Counted from the stretch's first letter, positions 36,179 to 44,443 are shown. The stretch is DNA of 64,000 bases from Cytobacillus oceanisediminis (GCF_022811925.1 NZ_CP065511.1:3031501-3095500); one strand, 5' to 3'. Numbers and translations are program-made. The notes: a model not told the origin generated them from the letters alone.

Positions 36179-38419
36179 TTACAGATGCTGTGCAGTAACC
36201 GAACGCTCACATTCCAAAATTCCTGCCGGCGCTCCTTCATACAGGATTTCTCCGCCTCCAGCACCTCCATCCGGACCTAAATCAACGATCCAATCACTTT
36301 TTCGGATAACATCCAGATTATGTTCAATGACTATAACCGTATTGCCCTTTTCCACCAATTTATTAATGATTTCCAGAATATTAGCGACATCGGACATATG
36401 CAATCCCGTAGTTGGTTCATCAAGTATATAAATGTTTCCTTTAGTATTCAGTTCCTTTGCAAGCTTTAGCCTTTGACATTCGCCTCCTGACAAAGTAGTC
36501 AGCGGCTGTCCCAATGACAAATAGCCAAGACCGACAGTTTCCAGAGCTTTGAGTTTTCTCTGAATATCTTTTGCATCAAAGAACTCCACAGCGTCCGCTA
36601 CAGACATCTCCATGATTTCAACGATATTTTTGCCCTTATATAAGTATTGGAGCACGTCCTGCCTAAAACGACTTCCATGACATTCGCTGCATTCGACTTC
36701 CATTGTATCCATAAAAGATAAATTGATTTCAACCGTCCCAGTGCCTCCGCATGAAGGACAACCCCCGGTCGAATTATAGCTGAATAATCCGCTCTCCACC
36801 CCATTGGCATCTGAAAAAGACTTGCGAATCGAATTCATAATGCCAGTGAAAGTTGCCGGATTGGATCGTATGTTGGCGTGGACCGGGCTTTGATCAATAC
36901 GGATTGCCTCCGGAAAATCTTTTGCAAACACTTCATTCACAAGTGTGCTTTTCCCGGAACCCGCTACTCCTGTAATAACAGTAAAAATCCCTTTTGGAAC
37001 TGAAAGACTCACATTCTTCAAATTGTGGAGGCTGCTTTTCCTGCTTTCCATAAATTCGGAAACCGGTCTGGGATTTGCGTTAATCTCTGCACTGCGGTTT
37101 AAATAATTGGCAGTTAATGTGTCAGAAGATAAGAAATCCTGGTAACTGCCGGTATACATGATCTCTCCTCCATGTGTCCCGGCACGAGGCCCAACATCAA
37201 CGATATGGTCGGCTAATTGGATGACGTCCGGATCATGCTCGACAACTAAAACGGTATTGCCCCTGTCCCGCAGCCGAACCAGCAATTCATTTAACCGGTA
37301 GACATCCCGCGGATGCAGGCCGGTGCTAGGTTCATCAAATATGTACATTAAGCCGGTTAAGTTACTGGATAAATATTTTACCATTTTCACCCTTTGAGAT
37401 TCACCGCCCGATAGTGTTGGTGTTTCCCTTGTCAGATCCATATACCCCAGTCCAATATCACAAAGGTTTTCCAATCGTTCCATTATCCCGTCAACGATTG
37501 GCTTAGCTTCAGTTGATGTAATCTTTGGAAGAGTTTTAATTAGCTGATCCAATTGCATGGAAGTCAGGTCATATATGGAATAGCCTTTGATTGTGGATGA
37601 AAGCACCATTTCGTGGTAACGTTTTCCTCCGCAGGAAGGGCAATCAGTCATGGTACTGAAGTTCTTCAGCAGCTTCTCGCCAGCTTTTGAAGTCTCTTTG
37701 TCCCTCTTCACATGCTGCCGCATAAATTTGACTGCCAGGCCTTCATAGGTTGCATTCATATCATTATTCATATAACTGACTGTTACTTTTTGCGGCTCTG
37801 CATAGACAAGCTTATTAAATTCTTCTTCTGTATAATCAATAATTTTCTTATCAATATCGAAGAATCCAGATTCCGCATACGCTTTCCATTGCCATGTTCC
37901 AGGTCCAAAACCCGGAAGCAGAATAGCTCCTTCATTTAAGCTTTTTTCCTTATCAAGGGCAGCATCAAGGTTCAGCGTAATAATTCTCCCAATCCCTTCA
38001 CATTTCGGGCACATGCCGCTGGGATCATTAAATGAATATGCGTTGCTGTACCCTATATGAGGTTCTGCAAACCGGGAGAATAACAGGCGAAGAAGAGGAT
38101 TAATATCTGTAGCGGTTCCAAGTGTGGATCGGGCATTTCCGCCGAGCCGTTTTTGATCGACGACAACGGCAGTAGAAAGATTGTTGATTTCATCTGCTTC
38201 CGGACGGCTATATTTCGGAAGAAAAAGCCGCTGAAAACTGCTGTACGTCTCATTTAACTGCCGGCCTGCCTCCTGGGCAATCGTATCAAAGACGATGGAT
38301 GATTTGCCGGAACCGGAGACACCTGTAAATATCGTGATCTTTCCTTTTGGAATCTGCAGATCAATATTCTTCAGGTTGTTTACTCTGGCATTGAAAATTT
38401 CGATGAATTCCTGCTTCAC
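36179..38419 (-). CDS. UvrA-like ABC ATPase (short, DrrC-type)
   Basis: Tandem-ATPase protein of the UvrA family, soluble. Two nucleotide sites: Walker A GVSGSGKSS (about 33) with LSGGESQR and IFDEPSTGLHPRD, then GVAGSGKST (about 480) with LSGGECQR and ILDEPTTGLH. Zinc-finger pairs CPKC/CPSC and CPSCGGTG...CSECHG are kept. At 746 aa it is about 200 shorter than housekeeping UvrA, as in drug-resistance or UvrA2 paralogues that lack part of the UvrB-interacting region. The start is GTG 38419 with AAAGGAG at 8 nt; the GTG at 38443 lies before this site. Role: DNA repair or DNA-binding drug tolerance. Confidence 0.85.
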   Translation of the reverse strand: MKQEFIEIFNARVNNLKNIDLQIPKGKITIFTGVSGSGKSSIVFDTIAQEAGRQLNETYSSFQRLFLPKYSRPEADEINNLSTAVVVDQKRLGGNARSTLGTATDINPLLRLLFSRFAEPHIGYSNAYSFNDPSGMCPKCEGIGRIITLNLDAALDKEKSLNEGAILLPGFGPGTWQWKAYAESGFFDIDKKIIDYTEEEFNKLVYAEPQKVTVSYMNNDMNATYEGLAVKFMRQHVKRDKETSKAGEKLLKNFSTMTDCPSCGGKRYHEMVLSSTIKGYSIYDLTSMQLDQLIKTLPKITSTEAKPIVDGIMERLENLCDIGLGYMDLTRETPTLSGGESQRVKMVKYLSSNLTGLMYIFDEPSTGLHPRDVYRLNELLVRLRDRGNTVLVVEHDPDVIQLADHIVDVGPRAGTHGGEIMYTGSYQDFLSSDTLTANYLNRSAEINANPRPVSEFMESRKSSLHNLKNVSLSVPKGIFTVITGVAGSGKSTLVNEVFAKDFPEAIRIDQSPVHANIRSNPATFTGIMNSIRKSFSDANGVESGLFSYNSTGGCPSCGGTGTVEINLSFMDTMEVECSECHGSRFRQDVLQYLYKGKNIVEIMEMSVADAVEFFDAKDIQRKLKALETVGLGYLSLGQPLTTLSGGECQRLKLAKELNTKGNIYILDEPTTGLHMSDVANILEIINKLVEKGNTVIVIEHNLDVIRKSDWIVDLGPDGGAGGGEILYEGAPAGILECERSVTAQHL

Positions 38420-38669
38420 ACAATCAGCTCCTTTTGATATCACTTTTCTTATGTATGAAATTTGCGCGGAGAATAATCATACCAATAGTGGAAATCAAAC
38501 TGCAACAATATTCTCTAATTATTTTTAAATTCCTCAAGCACCTTGCCTTGCCTTGAAAAATGAATTCTCCTAAAATGCATTAATTCCTGCCAAATGTTAA
38601 CAATCAAAAAAAGTCCAAAGGAAAATGTAAGAAATTAACGAAGTAAAAGGATAAGGAGGTGAGAAAACG

Positions 38670-38777
38670 ATGACTCTCCTTTTTTACAAAGCGATGGAGG
38701 CGTTTAAGAAGGATGCGGAGCGTCTGGAAAAAGAAAAGCTTCAAAAGGAAAAGTCGAATGAGAATAAATCAAAATAA
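38670..38777 (+). CDS. 35-residue small protein, charged helix
   Basis: ATG 38670 follows a very strong AAGGAGGTG ribosome site. The peptide begins MTLLFYKAMEAFKKDAERLEK and continues as a Lys/Glu-rich amphipathic helix. A hairpin and T-run follow at once. The strong ribosome site and dedicated terminator argue for a real gene; I do not recognise a family. Confidence 0.6.
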   Translation: MTLLFYKAMEAFKKDAERLEKEKLQKEKSNENKSK

Positions 38778-38789
38778 TGAGTTACTCTT

Positions 38790-38817
38790 TCATTCCCCAT
38801 GGGGGGATTTTTTTTGA
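38790..38817 (+). terminator. terminator of the small gene
   Basis: TCCCC-ATG-GGGGGA hairpin followed by eight T on the plus strand. Confidence 0.7.
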
Positions 38818-38878
38818 AATTTAAAACATCACCCAATTTCACAATGCCCAAATGGTGGACAACTGGCTGCTGACATAA

Positions 38879-38913
38879 AAATATGCGTCCCTGCCTATTG
38901 CAGAAACGCATAC
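38879..38913 (-). terminator. terminator after the FbpB-like gene
   Basis: Minus strand TATGCGT, inner CTGC/GGCAG helix, ACGCATA, then TTTTT. Confidence 0.65.
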
Positions 38914-38940
38914 TTCTTTTCTTTTCCAGCCTGAATATTC

Positions 38941-39081
38941 CTATTGAGTTACTCTTGTTTTTTCTGTCTCCATCAAAATATTTTCATCAATCCTCCGATA
39001 TATTTCTTCCAATTGTTCTTTATCTTTTAGGATATTTTTCATGTTTTCTTCTACGAGTTTATGAAATGTTTTCTTTTTCAT
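38941..39081 (-). CDS. FbpB-like Fur-regulated basic protein
   Basis: 46 residues, basic then acidic: MKKKTFHKLVEENMKNIL followed by KDKEQLEEIYRRIDENI. The pattern K-x2-F-x2-LVxEN-(11)-L-x2-I-x2-RI matches, by memory, the FbpB family, which in Bacillus subtilis works with the FsrA small RNA in the iron-sparing response. AAAGGATG ribosome site. It lies 35 nt downstream of a flavodoxin gene in a block with Fur boxes, which supports the assignment. Confidence 0.6.
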   Translation of the reverse strand: MKKKTFHKLVEENMKNILKDKEQLEEIYRRIDENILMETEKTRVTQ

Positions 39082-39115
39082 TAACGCCATCCTTTCTAAG
39101 CTTGCAGCCATATAC

Positions 39116-39565
39116 TCAGCAGGTTTCCTTTAACATCAAAGCTTCAGAAACAAACTTTTTTATTTCCTCTTCGTCTTCCGGTTCCGGGTTGAACTCTATT
39201 CTCAAGGGATTCCCGACAACTGTTCCCCCCTGTTCTTCTATAAGTCTTTGAAGCTGATCAATGGCGCCGCAAAATTCAGGATAAGAGGTATCTCCTGATC
39301 CAAAGATGGCAAAGGGATGGTTTTCGAGATCCAGCTGTTCGATTTCTTCAATTATATCCAGACATTCATCCGGATAATCCCCGTCTCCCCAGGTATACAT
39401 TCCAATAAAAGTAAGATCATAATTTAGTAGTTCAGAAGCACTTTGAACACTCATAAAATCTTCTAAATCCACATCATGGTTTTGATCCTTCAGCTCTCCC
39501 GAGATTATGTCCGCAATCGCTTCTGTGTTTCCCGACATACTTGCATAAAATACGCCAATTTTCAT
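39116..39565 (-). CDS. short-chain flavodoxin
   Basis: FMN electron carrier that replaces ferredoxin in iron starvation. 149 aa; phosphate loop ASMSGNTEAIAD at residues 8-19, FMN-contact loops YTWGDGDYPDE (57-67) and FGSGDTSYPEFCGA (88-101). Cytoplasmic. A second copy lies at 40461-40928, separated by one gene; both are similar to YkuN/YkuP of Bacillus subtilis. Confidence 0.92.
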   Translation of the reverse strand: MKIGVFYASMSGNTEAIADIISGELKDQNHDVDLEDFMSVQSASELLNYDLTFIGMYTWGDGDYPDECLDIIEEIEQLDLENHPFAIFGSGDTSYPEFCGAIDQLQRLIEEQGGTVVGNPLRIEFNPEPEDEEEIKKFVSEALMLKETC

Positions 39566-39580
39566 TCCTCTTCACTCCTA

Positions 39581-40468
39581 TCAATGAATTAATGGTGTTG
39601 TGTTATATCTGTGGCTGATCCATTTACTTTCTCTATGTGAACAAATAAAAAGCTGGTCTTCAAAGCCCGCACCCCTAAATCCATGTCCAGCTACGGTTTC
39701 AATGGGAATCAGGGACATGCTTTTCTTATGGACTTCGTAGATTCTTGAAAAACCGTCTTCATCCTGACTCGTCGTGGCATATACTTTTTCATTCGCCACA
39801 AAAATATCCAGGAAAGCTCTTTCTGCTATAGGCTGCTGGCATACACCCCATCTAATTGTAAAAGGATTCAGCATTTCAATCGTTCCCACACCGGATCGGG
39901 CGTTTCCCTTTGCAATGATGAGAAGATCATTTTCATCTCTATAAATGGAGGAAATCATCGAATGCTTTTCTTTTTTTATCAGATGCAATTCTCCGCTTCC
40001 AACATAATATCTCCATAACCCTCCATTCTGTGAGTTGATTTGTGTGCCAATATAAATGCTCCCCTGATGATATAGCAGAGACCGGATAAGGGGCTTTTGG
40101 GACATATTTTGAAATGGACTTAAGACAGACCAATCAGAACCAAAATTATTTGATATGTATAGGCAGCTGCCGCCATGGGTTATGATGAATCCCTTGCGGT
40201 TTCCTGTAATATCCCACAACCGCTGTGCAGTTGGGAATGACGTCTGATTCCATTTTTTTCGCTGCAGATCGTATCGGATAATTGTGCCATTGTCTCCGAT
40301 TCCGAATATGAAATGACCTAATTGCACAAGTTTGTATATATTTTGTGTTAACCCATACTGCAGGAGCCAGTCTCCATCCTCAAAGGAATAAATTCCCGCC
40401 TGCTTTACTGCTACGATGAAAGGAAGATCTGGAGTTGATAGCACTGCTGTGGATCCCTTGTCAAACAT
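39581..40468 (-). CDS. uncharacterised beta-propeller-like protein
   Basis: 295 aa, no signal peptide, rich in Trp, Gly and Ile. Repeated blade-like units of about 45 residues can be seen (SFEDGDWLLQYGL, GDNGTIIRYDLQRKKW, HGGSCLYISNNFGSDWSVLS, IYIGTQINSQNGGLWRYY), including an S-x-D-x-G-x-x-W-like Asp-box (NNFGSDWSVL). Likely a sialidase/BNR-type propeller without catalytic residues. It overlaps the upstream flavodoxin by 8 nt and precedes the other, so it is cotranscribed with both. In Bacillus subtilis the gene between ykuN and ykuP is ykuO, also uncharacterised; this is probably its counterpart. Confidence 0.65.
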   Translation of the reverse strand: MFDKGSTAVLSTPDLPFIVAVKQAGIYSFEDGDWLLQYGLTQNIYKLVQLGHFIFGIGDNGTIIRYDLQRKKWNQTSFPTAQRLWDITGNRKGFIITHGGSCLYISNNFGSDWSVLSPFQNMSQKPLIRSLLYHQGSIYIGTQINSQNGGLWRYYVGSGELHLIKKEKHSMISSIYRDENDLLIIAKGNARSGVGTIEMLNPFTIRWGVCQQPIAERAFLDIFVANEKVYATTSQDEDGFSRIYEVHKKSMSLIPIETVAGHGFRGAGFEDQLFICSHRESKWISHRYNTTPLIH

Positions 40469-40928
40469 GTTCCATCTCCCTATTTTTCATTACCCATTCA
40501 TAGGCGGATTCGGCAAATTGCTGACACTCAAGAATTTGCTCATCTGTTTCAGGGTTGAGTTCTATTTTTAACCTTTGCTGAAAAACATTGGCTCCTCTTT
40601 CATTCAATTTTTCAGCAAGCGTATCCACTGCTGCACAAAATTTTGGATAAGCATGATCACCAGAACCAAAGCACACAGCATGTATTCCTGTTAAATCGTG
40701 ATCATTCAATTCTTCAAAAAAATCCTCGGCTTCATAAGGAAGATCGCCATCCCCCCATGTATAAGCACCAATGAAAATACAGTCATAGGCATGGATACTA
40801 TGAATTTCTGTCAAATCCAGGCTTTCCATATCCACTTCACATCCTTTAGATACAAGAACTTTTTTCAGAATGGAAGCCATATCTTCCGTGTTTCCTGACA
40901 TACTTAAATACCCAATGAAAGCCTTCAT
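40461..40928 (-). CDS. short-chain flavodoxin (first of pair)
   Basis: 155 aa; phosphate loop LSMSGNTEDMAS at residues 8-19, YTWGDGDLPYEAE and CFGSGDHAYPKFCAA FMN loops. AGGAGG 7 nt before ATG 40928. First gene of the flavodoxin-propeller-flavodoxin unit, with two Fur boxes directly upstream. Confidence 0.92.
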   Translation of the reverse strand: MKAFIGYLSMSGNTEDMASILKKVLVSKGCEVDMESLDLTEIHSIHAYDCIFIGAYTWGDGDLPYEAEDFFEELNDHDLTGIHAVCFGSGDHAYPKFCAAVDTLAEKLNERGANVFQQRLKIELNPETDEQILECQQFAESAYEWVMKNREMEHV

Positions 40929-40942
40929 TTCACAGCCTCCTA

Positions 40943-40961
40943 ATTGATAATGACTTTCAAT
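40943..40961. promoter_or_regulatory. Fur box 1 (flavodoxin operon)
   Basis: ATTGATAATGACTTTCAAT, a good match to the Fur 7-1-7 site, 15 nt before the flavodoxin start codon region. Confidence 0.65.
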
Positions 40962-40981
40962 TATTGTTAAACCGATAATAA

Positions 40982-41000
40982 ATGATAATGATTATCAATG
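40982..41000. promoter_or_regulatory. Fur box 2 (flavodoxin operon)
   Basis: Contains TGATAATGATTATCA, the perfect Bacillus Fur 7-1-7 motif. Iron-loaded Fur would repress the flavodoxin operon; it might also affect the divergent membrane-protein gene. Confidence 0.85.
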
Positions 41001-41162
41001 TCAATGGGTATTATAATTTTGTGACCTTTTTCCCAATTGATGTAATAAAAATTAGCAGTTGTGAATATGCTTGATCGTCGAAGGTGCAGAAAAGCTGTAT
41101 AAAAAATATAGGAGATGCACAACTTATGCCTGATTCATTAAACAGACTTGGGGTGTGCATCG

Positions 41163-41891
41163 ATGGAGTGGTTTGGCAAAAGTCATAAGTCTTTCAATTT
41201 TGAGATGTTTTCAGCCAGTCATCTTGTTACATTGGCAATCTTTTTTTTTGTATCATCTGCCATTTTTCTATACCGGAAAAAGCTGAATGATGATGGATGG
41301 AGAGGGTTTGAAGTTGGATCAGCCATTTCCTTAATATTGGTCGAGATATTGAATCACGTTTGGATGTTAGTGAATGGAGTCTGGAAATTTGGCCGGTCCA
41401 TGCCATTGGAATTGTGTAATATCGGACTTATATTATGTATCCTTTTACTCATAACCAGAAAAAAAATTATTTTTGAACTATTATTTTTTATTGCGATATT
41501 GGGAGCTACTCAAGCTTTACTTACTCCAGCGTTAACATACGATTTTCCTCACTTTCGCTTTTTTCACTTTTTCTATGCACATATGATGGTTGTATGGGTA
41601 GCCTTATATTTTTTGTGGGCTAAAAATTATTATCCATCATTCCGATCGGTCATAAAGCTAATTGTTTTTATCAATCTGCTTTTGCCGGCGATCCTTCTGA
41701 TTAACAATCAAACGAAGGGAAATTATTGGTTTTTGCGTCATAAACCTAAAACCCCAAGTTTCTTTGACGTATTAGGTGACTATCCATGGTATATCTTCAC
41801 TTTGGAGAGCTTACTGATTATCCTTAGCTTAATCACATGGTTTATCTTGCGAAAATGGGAGAAAAGCCATAAAGAACGTTCTCATTTTTAA
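41163..41891 (+). CDS. YwaF/TIGR02206-family integral membrane protein
   Basis: 242 aa with about seven hydrophobic segments. Conserved features of the family as I know it: SASHL at the N-terminus before TM1, MPLELCNIG mid-protein, FHFFYAHMMVVW and NYWFLRHKP. Function unknown. ATG 41163 is preceded by GGGGTG; the TTG at 41148 is rejected. Terminated by a strong hairpin. Confidence 0.75.
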   Translation: MEWFGKSHKSFNFEMFSASHLVTLAIFFFVSSAIFLYRKKLNDDGWRGFEVGSAISLILVEILNHVWMLVNGVWKFGRSMPLELCNIGLILCILLLITRKKIIFELLFFIAILGATQALLTPALTYDFPHFRFFHFFYAHMMVVWVALYFLWAKNYYPSFRSVIKLIVFINLLLPAILLINNQTKGNYWFLRHKPKTPSFFDVLGDYPWYIFTLESLLIILSLITWFILRKWEKSHKERSHF

Positions 41892-41914
41892 TGAATCGGG
41901 ATGAATTTAGACAA

Positions 41915-41950
41915 AAAGAAAAGCTGCCAGTAAATAGCAGCTTTTCTTTA
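41915..41950. terminator. bidirectional terminator
   Basis: AAAGAAAAGCTGC / GCAGCTTTTCTTT between the membrane-protein gene and the convergent MarR gene. Confidence 0.8.
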
Positions 41951-42006
41951 GTAGACCTCTTAATAAACGCTCGGTCAGGAACATCCAATGGCCAAGACGT
42001 GCGGAA

Positions 42007-42447
42007 TTATTCTTCTATTCCCCAATCGAGTTTTAAAATATTCTTTAAGTTATTTACTTGCTCAACTCCTATTTTTTCCGCAATTTTATGCTCAAGACGA
42101 GCCTTAAGAGCTTCATTTTTCTCATAGCATTCTTCACCTAAAGCGGTTAGCTCAATACATTTCTCTTTCTTGTTATTCTCGACATTGTGAACTTCCACCA
42201 GGCCTTTTGCAGCAAGATTCTTTATAAACTTATGTATCGCCTGTCTGGAAATCTCAACATTCCTTGTCACATACGAAATGGTTGGCCTTTTTTTGTAGAT
42301 CCGGGCCATAATATACCATTCAGAATTTGAAATATATATATCGCTCTGATCATTCCATGCTTTCTCAGCTATCTTTCGGATTAGACTATGCCGCTCGCTG
42401 ATTAAATCGATCAGATCTAAATTCTGTAACTCAGAGTTTGAAGTCAA
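42007..42447 (-). CDS. MarR-family transcriptional regulator
   Basis: 146 aa winged-helix repressor. Helix-turn-helix and wing: ISYVTRNVEISRQAIHKFIK then GLVEVHNVENNKKEKCIELT (residues 60-105), followed by the dimerisation helices. The start is a TTG at 42447 with GGAG 8 nt upstream, which gives the normal MarR length; the frame is open back to an ATG at 42660 but that part does not look like MarR. No obvious target operator seen. Confidence 0.75.
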   Translation of the reverse strand: MTSNSELQNLDLIDLISERHSLIRKIAEKAWNDQSDIYISNSEWYIMARIYKKRPTISYVTRNVEISRQAIHKFIKNLAAKGLVEVHNVENNKKEKCIELTALGEECYEKNEALKARLEHKIAEKIGVEQVNNLKNILKLDWGIEE

Positions 42448-42690
42448 CCAATTCACTCCAATCCGTATCTTCGTCCCTACTATATAAAAACTGGTGAGTG
42501 GTGTCAATTTGGCTGGCACTTCTTTAAAATAATACAGCATTTTTTCCCATAGCTCTGCTACAAAACCAGTTACTGATATTGAGTGGGTAATAAGGTTGGT
42601 AATAGGAAAACGGCAATTAACATATGGCCAGTTTTCATGCGTGAAATTATCTGCATGCATATGGGGATATATTAACGGAAAAAAGAAAAA

Positions 42691-42720
42691 TAAAGCTAAC
42701 GCTCAGATACGTTAGCTTTA
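42691..42720 (-). terminator. terminator after the IDEAL-domain gene
   Basis: TAAAGCTAACG / CGTTAGCTTTA, perfect 11-bp stem, followed on the minus strand by TTTTTC TTTTTT. Confidence 0.85.
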
Positions 42721-42736
42721 TTACTGTTTACTCATT

Positions 42737-43132
42737 TTAGATGGCCTTGGCTATGTAATATTCCAATTCCTCTTTCAGGCTGCAGGTTTCGCTCAGCTTT
42801 CTGCTATTCTCTGCAAAAGAGTCCTTGTCCCCCGCTTCAAGATCCTGATCAATTTTATATTGCAGATAATTGATTTTCAGGTCTATATCTAACTGTGATG
42901 ATATGGATTCACTCATGAAATATCTCTCAATATCCTCTATAGCCATGTAAAATGCCTGCTGTCCATTAATCACCACAAGTGCATACCATCCCAGCATTGT
43001 ATATTTACGCTCAGGAGTGACCTCAATTAAATCTCCCTTTTGAAAATGCAGAATATTCACATGATCAGCATCCGGGCAAAAGCAATCGATTTGATGATCA
43101 AAATGTTCTATTGCGATATAAAGTTCACTCAT
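42737..43132 (-). CDS. IDEAL-domain protein, Fur-controlled
   Basis: 131 aa. The C-terminal part (LDIDLKINYLQYKIDQDLEA then GDKDSFAENSRKL) fits the IDEAL domain, a 35-40 residue Bacillus motif. The N-terminal half (CPDADHVNILHFQKGDLIEVTP, MLGWYALVV) looks like a small SH3-like barrel. AGGAGAG precedes ATG 43132. It follows the zinc-ribbon ORF by a few nt, downstream of two Fur boxes, so it should be induced by iron limitation. Function unknown. Confidence 0.7.
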   Translation of the reverse strand: MSELYIAIEHFDHQIDCFCPDADHVNILHFQKGDLIEVTPERKYTMLGWYALVVINGQQAFYMAIEDIERYFMSESISSQLDIDLKINYLQYKIDQDLEAGDKDSFAENSRKLSETCSLKEELEYYIAKAI

Positions 43133-43144
43133 TTTTCAACTCTC

Positions 43145-43267
43145 CTACATGACATATTCAGCTGCCTCGATTCGATCCAAACCGCAGCAAGGGCATTGGG
43201 CATCGTTATTTTCATCAGAATCCGTATCCGCCATATAACCGCACCAGCAGCAAATGTGATGTTCTAT
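43145..43267 (-). CDS. tiny zinc-ribbon/rubredoxin-like protein with an unusual start
   Basis: An open frame ends with TAG at 43145, 12 nt before the IDEAL-protein gene. It encodes two metal-binding knuckles, CCWCGY and CPCCG, 16 residues apart, in a 40-residue peptide rich in Asp/Asn. GGGAGGG lies upstream, but at the right distance there is only an ATA codon (43267); no ATG, GTG or TTG occurs in frame before the first knuckle. Either ATA is the start, or an ATG decayed to ATA. The first in-frame ATG would delete the first knuckle. Two Fur boxes lie upstream. Probably a zinc or iron protein. Confidence 0.5.
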   Translation of the reverse strand: MEHHICCWCGYMADTDSDENNDAQCPCCGLDRIEAAEYVM

Positions 43268-43319
43268 CGAATTATATCCCTCCCTCAGATTAGATTAATA
43301 TTATGTAAATCGAATTTAG

Positions 43320-43334
43320 TGATAATGATTATCA
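43320..43334. promoter_or_regulatory. Fur box 3
   Basis: TGATAATGATTATCA, identical to the 7-1-7 consensus, 52 nt before the zinc-ribbon ORF. Confidence 0.85.
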
Positions 43335-43354
43335 TTGATAAAACCAATTTTAAA

Positions 43355-43369
43355 TGAAAATGATTATCA
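43355..43369. promoter_or_regulatory. Fur box 4
   Basis: TGAAAATGATTATCA, 14 of 15 matches to the consensus; paired with Fur box 3 so that two dimers can cover the promoter. Confidence 0.75.
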
Positions 43370-43572
43370 TTGTCAAGATAATAGGATAAATGGTGATAAT
43401 TTAGATTTAAGGTTTTGGCGACCATTTTTACTGGGGACCTTCGATTTTCGTCTTCATAGACCTCTTATGGCTACCCTTTTTCTATGAAGCTTTGTACTTT
43501 CGTCGCCATGCTTCCCACAGCTATTTCAAAAACCACCCCCGTTCACGATTCCGTCACAATCCACCAAAAAAC

Positions 43573-43606
43573 ACCCTGTCCTTCTCCACCCTTCATTTGT
43601 ATTTAA
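43573..43606 (+). promoter_or_regulatory. putative alternative-sigma promoter, copy 1 (before the HTH gene)
   Basis: ACCCTGTCCTT, 14 nt, then TGTATTTA, followed by the ribosome site. The same arrangement with identical spacing stands before the DUF1659 operon (45151). No sigma-A boxes are seen here. Confidence 0.6.
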
Positions 43607-43630
43607 AAGGTGAAAGGGTGGTACATTTAT

Positions 43631-44443
43631 ATGAATTTAAAATCAGGCAGAATTGAGCAATTTAAAGGATATTCCCAATTTAAGAATCTTAAGGAGTTTA
43701 ATGTGCATGTGGAGATGTGGCTTTCGGTGCACAAGGAAAAGTTCTCAAAGGGTGAACTAGCTGGTTTAAAGAGGCTGGTTCGTTTTGCTGCGAAAATTCC
43801 TGGAGTATCCAATGCTAAAATCGGCACCGTTTTAAAAGCCATTCACGAAGAATATAACAGCATTGGCATTTCCCGATCCACTTTTAAAAGGATGATTGTC
43901 AAAGCTTTAGAGTTAGGGATTATCAATGTACTTGAAACTGAGAGAAAAAACGGGTCCCAGTCCAGTAATTTGTATGTTTTTAATCGTTTTCCCAAGAGTG
44001 AACCACCTAAGAAAGAAAAATTGGACCACCCTAATAAAACTAACAATCTTTCTAAAGCTAATAAAAATAAAAAGATAAATAAACGTAACGAAACCGTCCT
44101 TGATTACACCTATACAAGTGATCGTGTACCAGATTCATTCACCAGCACTGTAAAATTTTTTTTTCCGAAAGCAAATCAAATCGAGGAGTTTTGGAAGATG
44201 GCATCCATTGCAGCATATAAAAACAATTGTGAACAAAATGTGAACGATGTTTTGGCAGCAGCCATCCATTCGTTTAAGCAGCTGATCGGAAAGATGAAAA
44301 CCCGCGCCATTGCTAATCCTGTCGCTTATTTCTATGGAATCTTGACTAAGAAATTTGAAGAAATGTACTTTGAGGATTTGTTTGAAATGGGATTTTCAGC
44401 TGAAGAAAATGATTTCTTCATGAATTTTTTTTACAAAAAATAA
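43631..44443 (+). CDS. helix-turn-helix protein of the sigma-factor locus
   Basis: 270 aa. The N-terminal 110 residues form a winged-helix/replication-initiator-like domain (GLKRLVRFAAKIPGVSNAKI, ISRSTFKRMIVKALELGIIN). A Lys/Asn-rich linker at about 125-155 and a C-terminal helical domain (EEFWKMASIAAYKN, KTRAIANPVAYFYGILTKKF) follow; the latter resembles the end of plasmid/phage replication regulators. ATG 43631 has AAAGGGTGG at 9 nt. I have no specific name. It is the first gene of the locus and has its own copy of the putative sigma promoter. Confidence 0.7.
   Translation: MNLKSGRIEQFKGYSQFKNLKEFNVHVEMWLSVHKEKFSKGELAGLKRLVRFAAKIPGVSNAKIGTVLKAIHEEYNSIGISRSTFKRMIVKALELGIINVLETERKNGSQSSNLYVFNRFPKSEPPKKEKLDHPNKTNNLSKANKNKKINKRNETVLDYTYTSDRVPDSFTSTVKFFFPKANQIEEFWKMASIAAYKNNCEQNVNDVLAAAIHSFKQLIGKMKTRAIANPVAYFYGILTKKFEEMYFEDLFEMGFSAEENDFFMNFFYKK

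Noticed and set aside
42448..42660. N-terminal extension of the MarR gene
   Set aside because: The extra 71 residues do not resemble MarR and a good ribosome site precedes TTG 42447.
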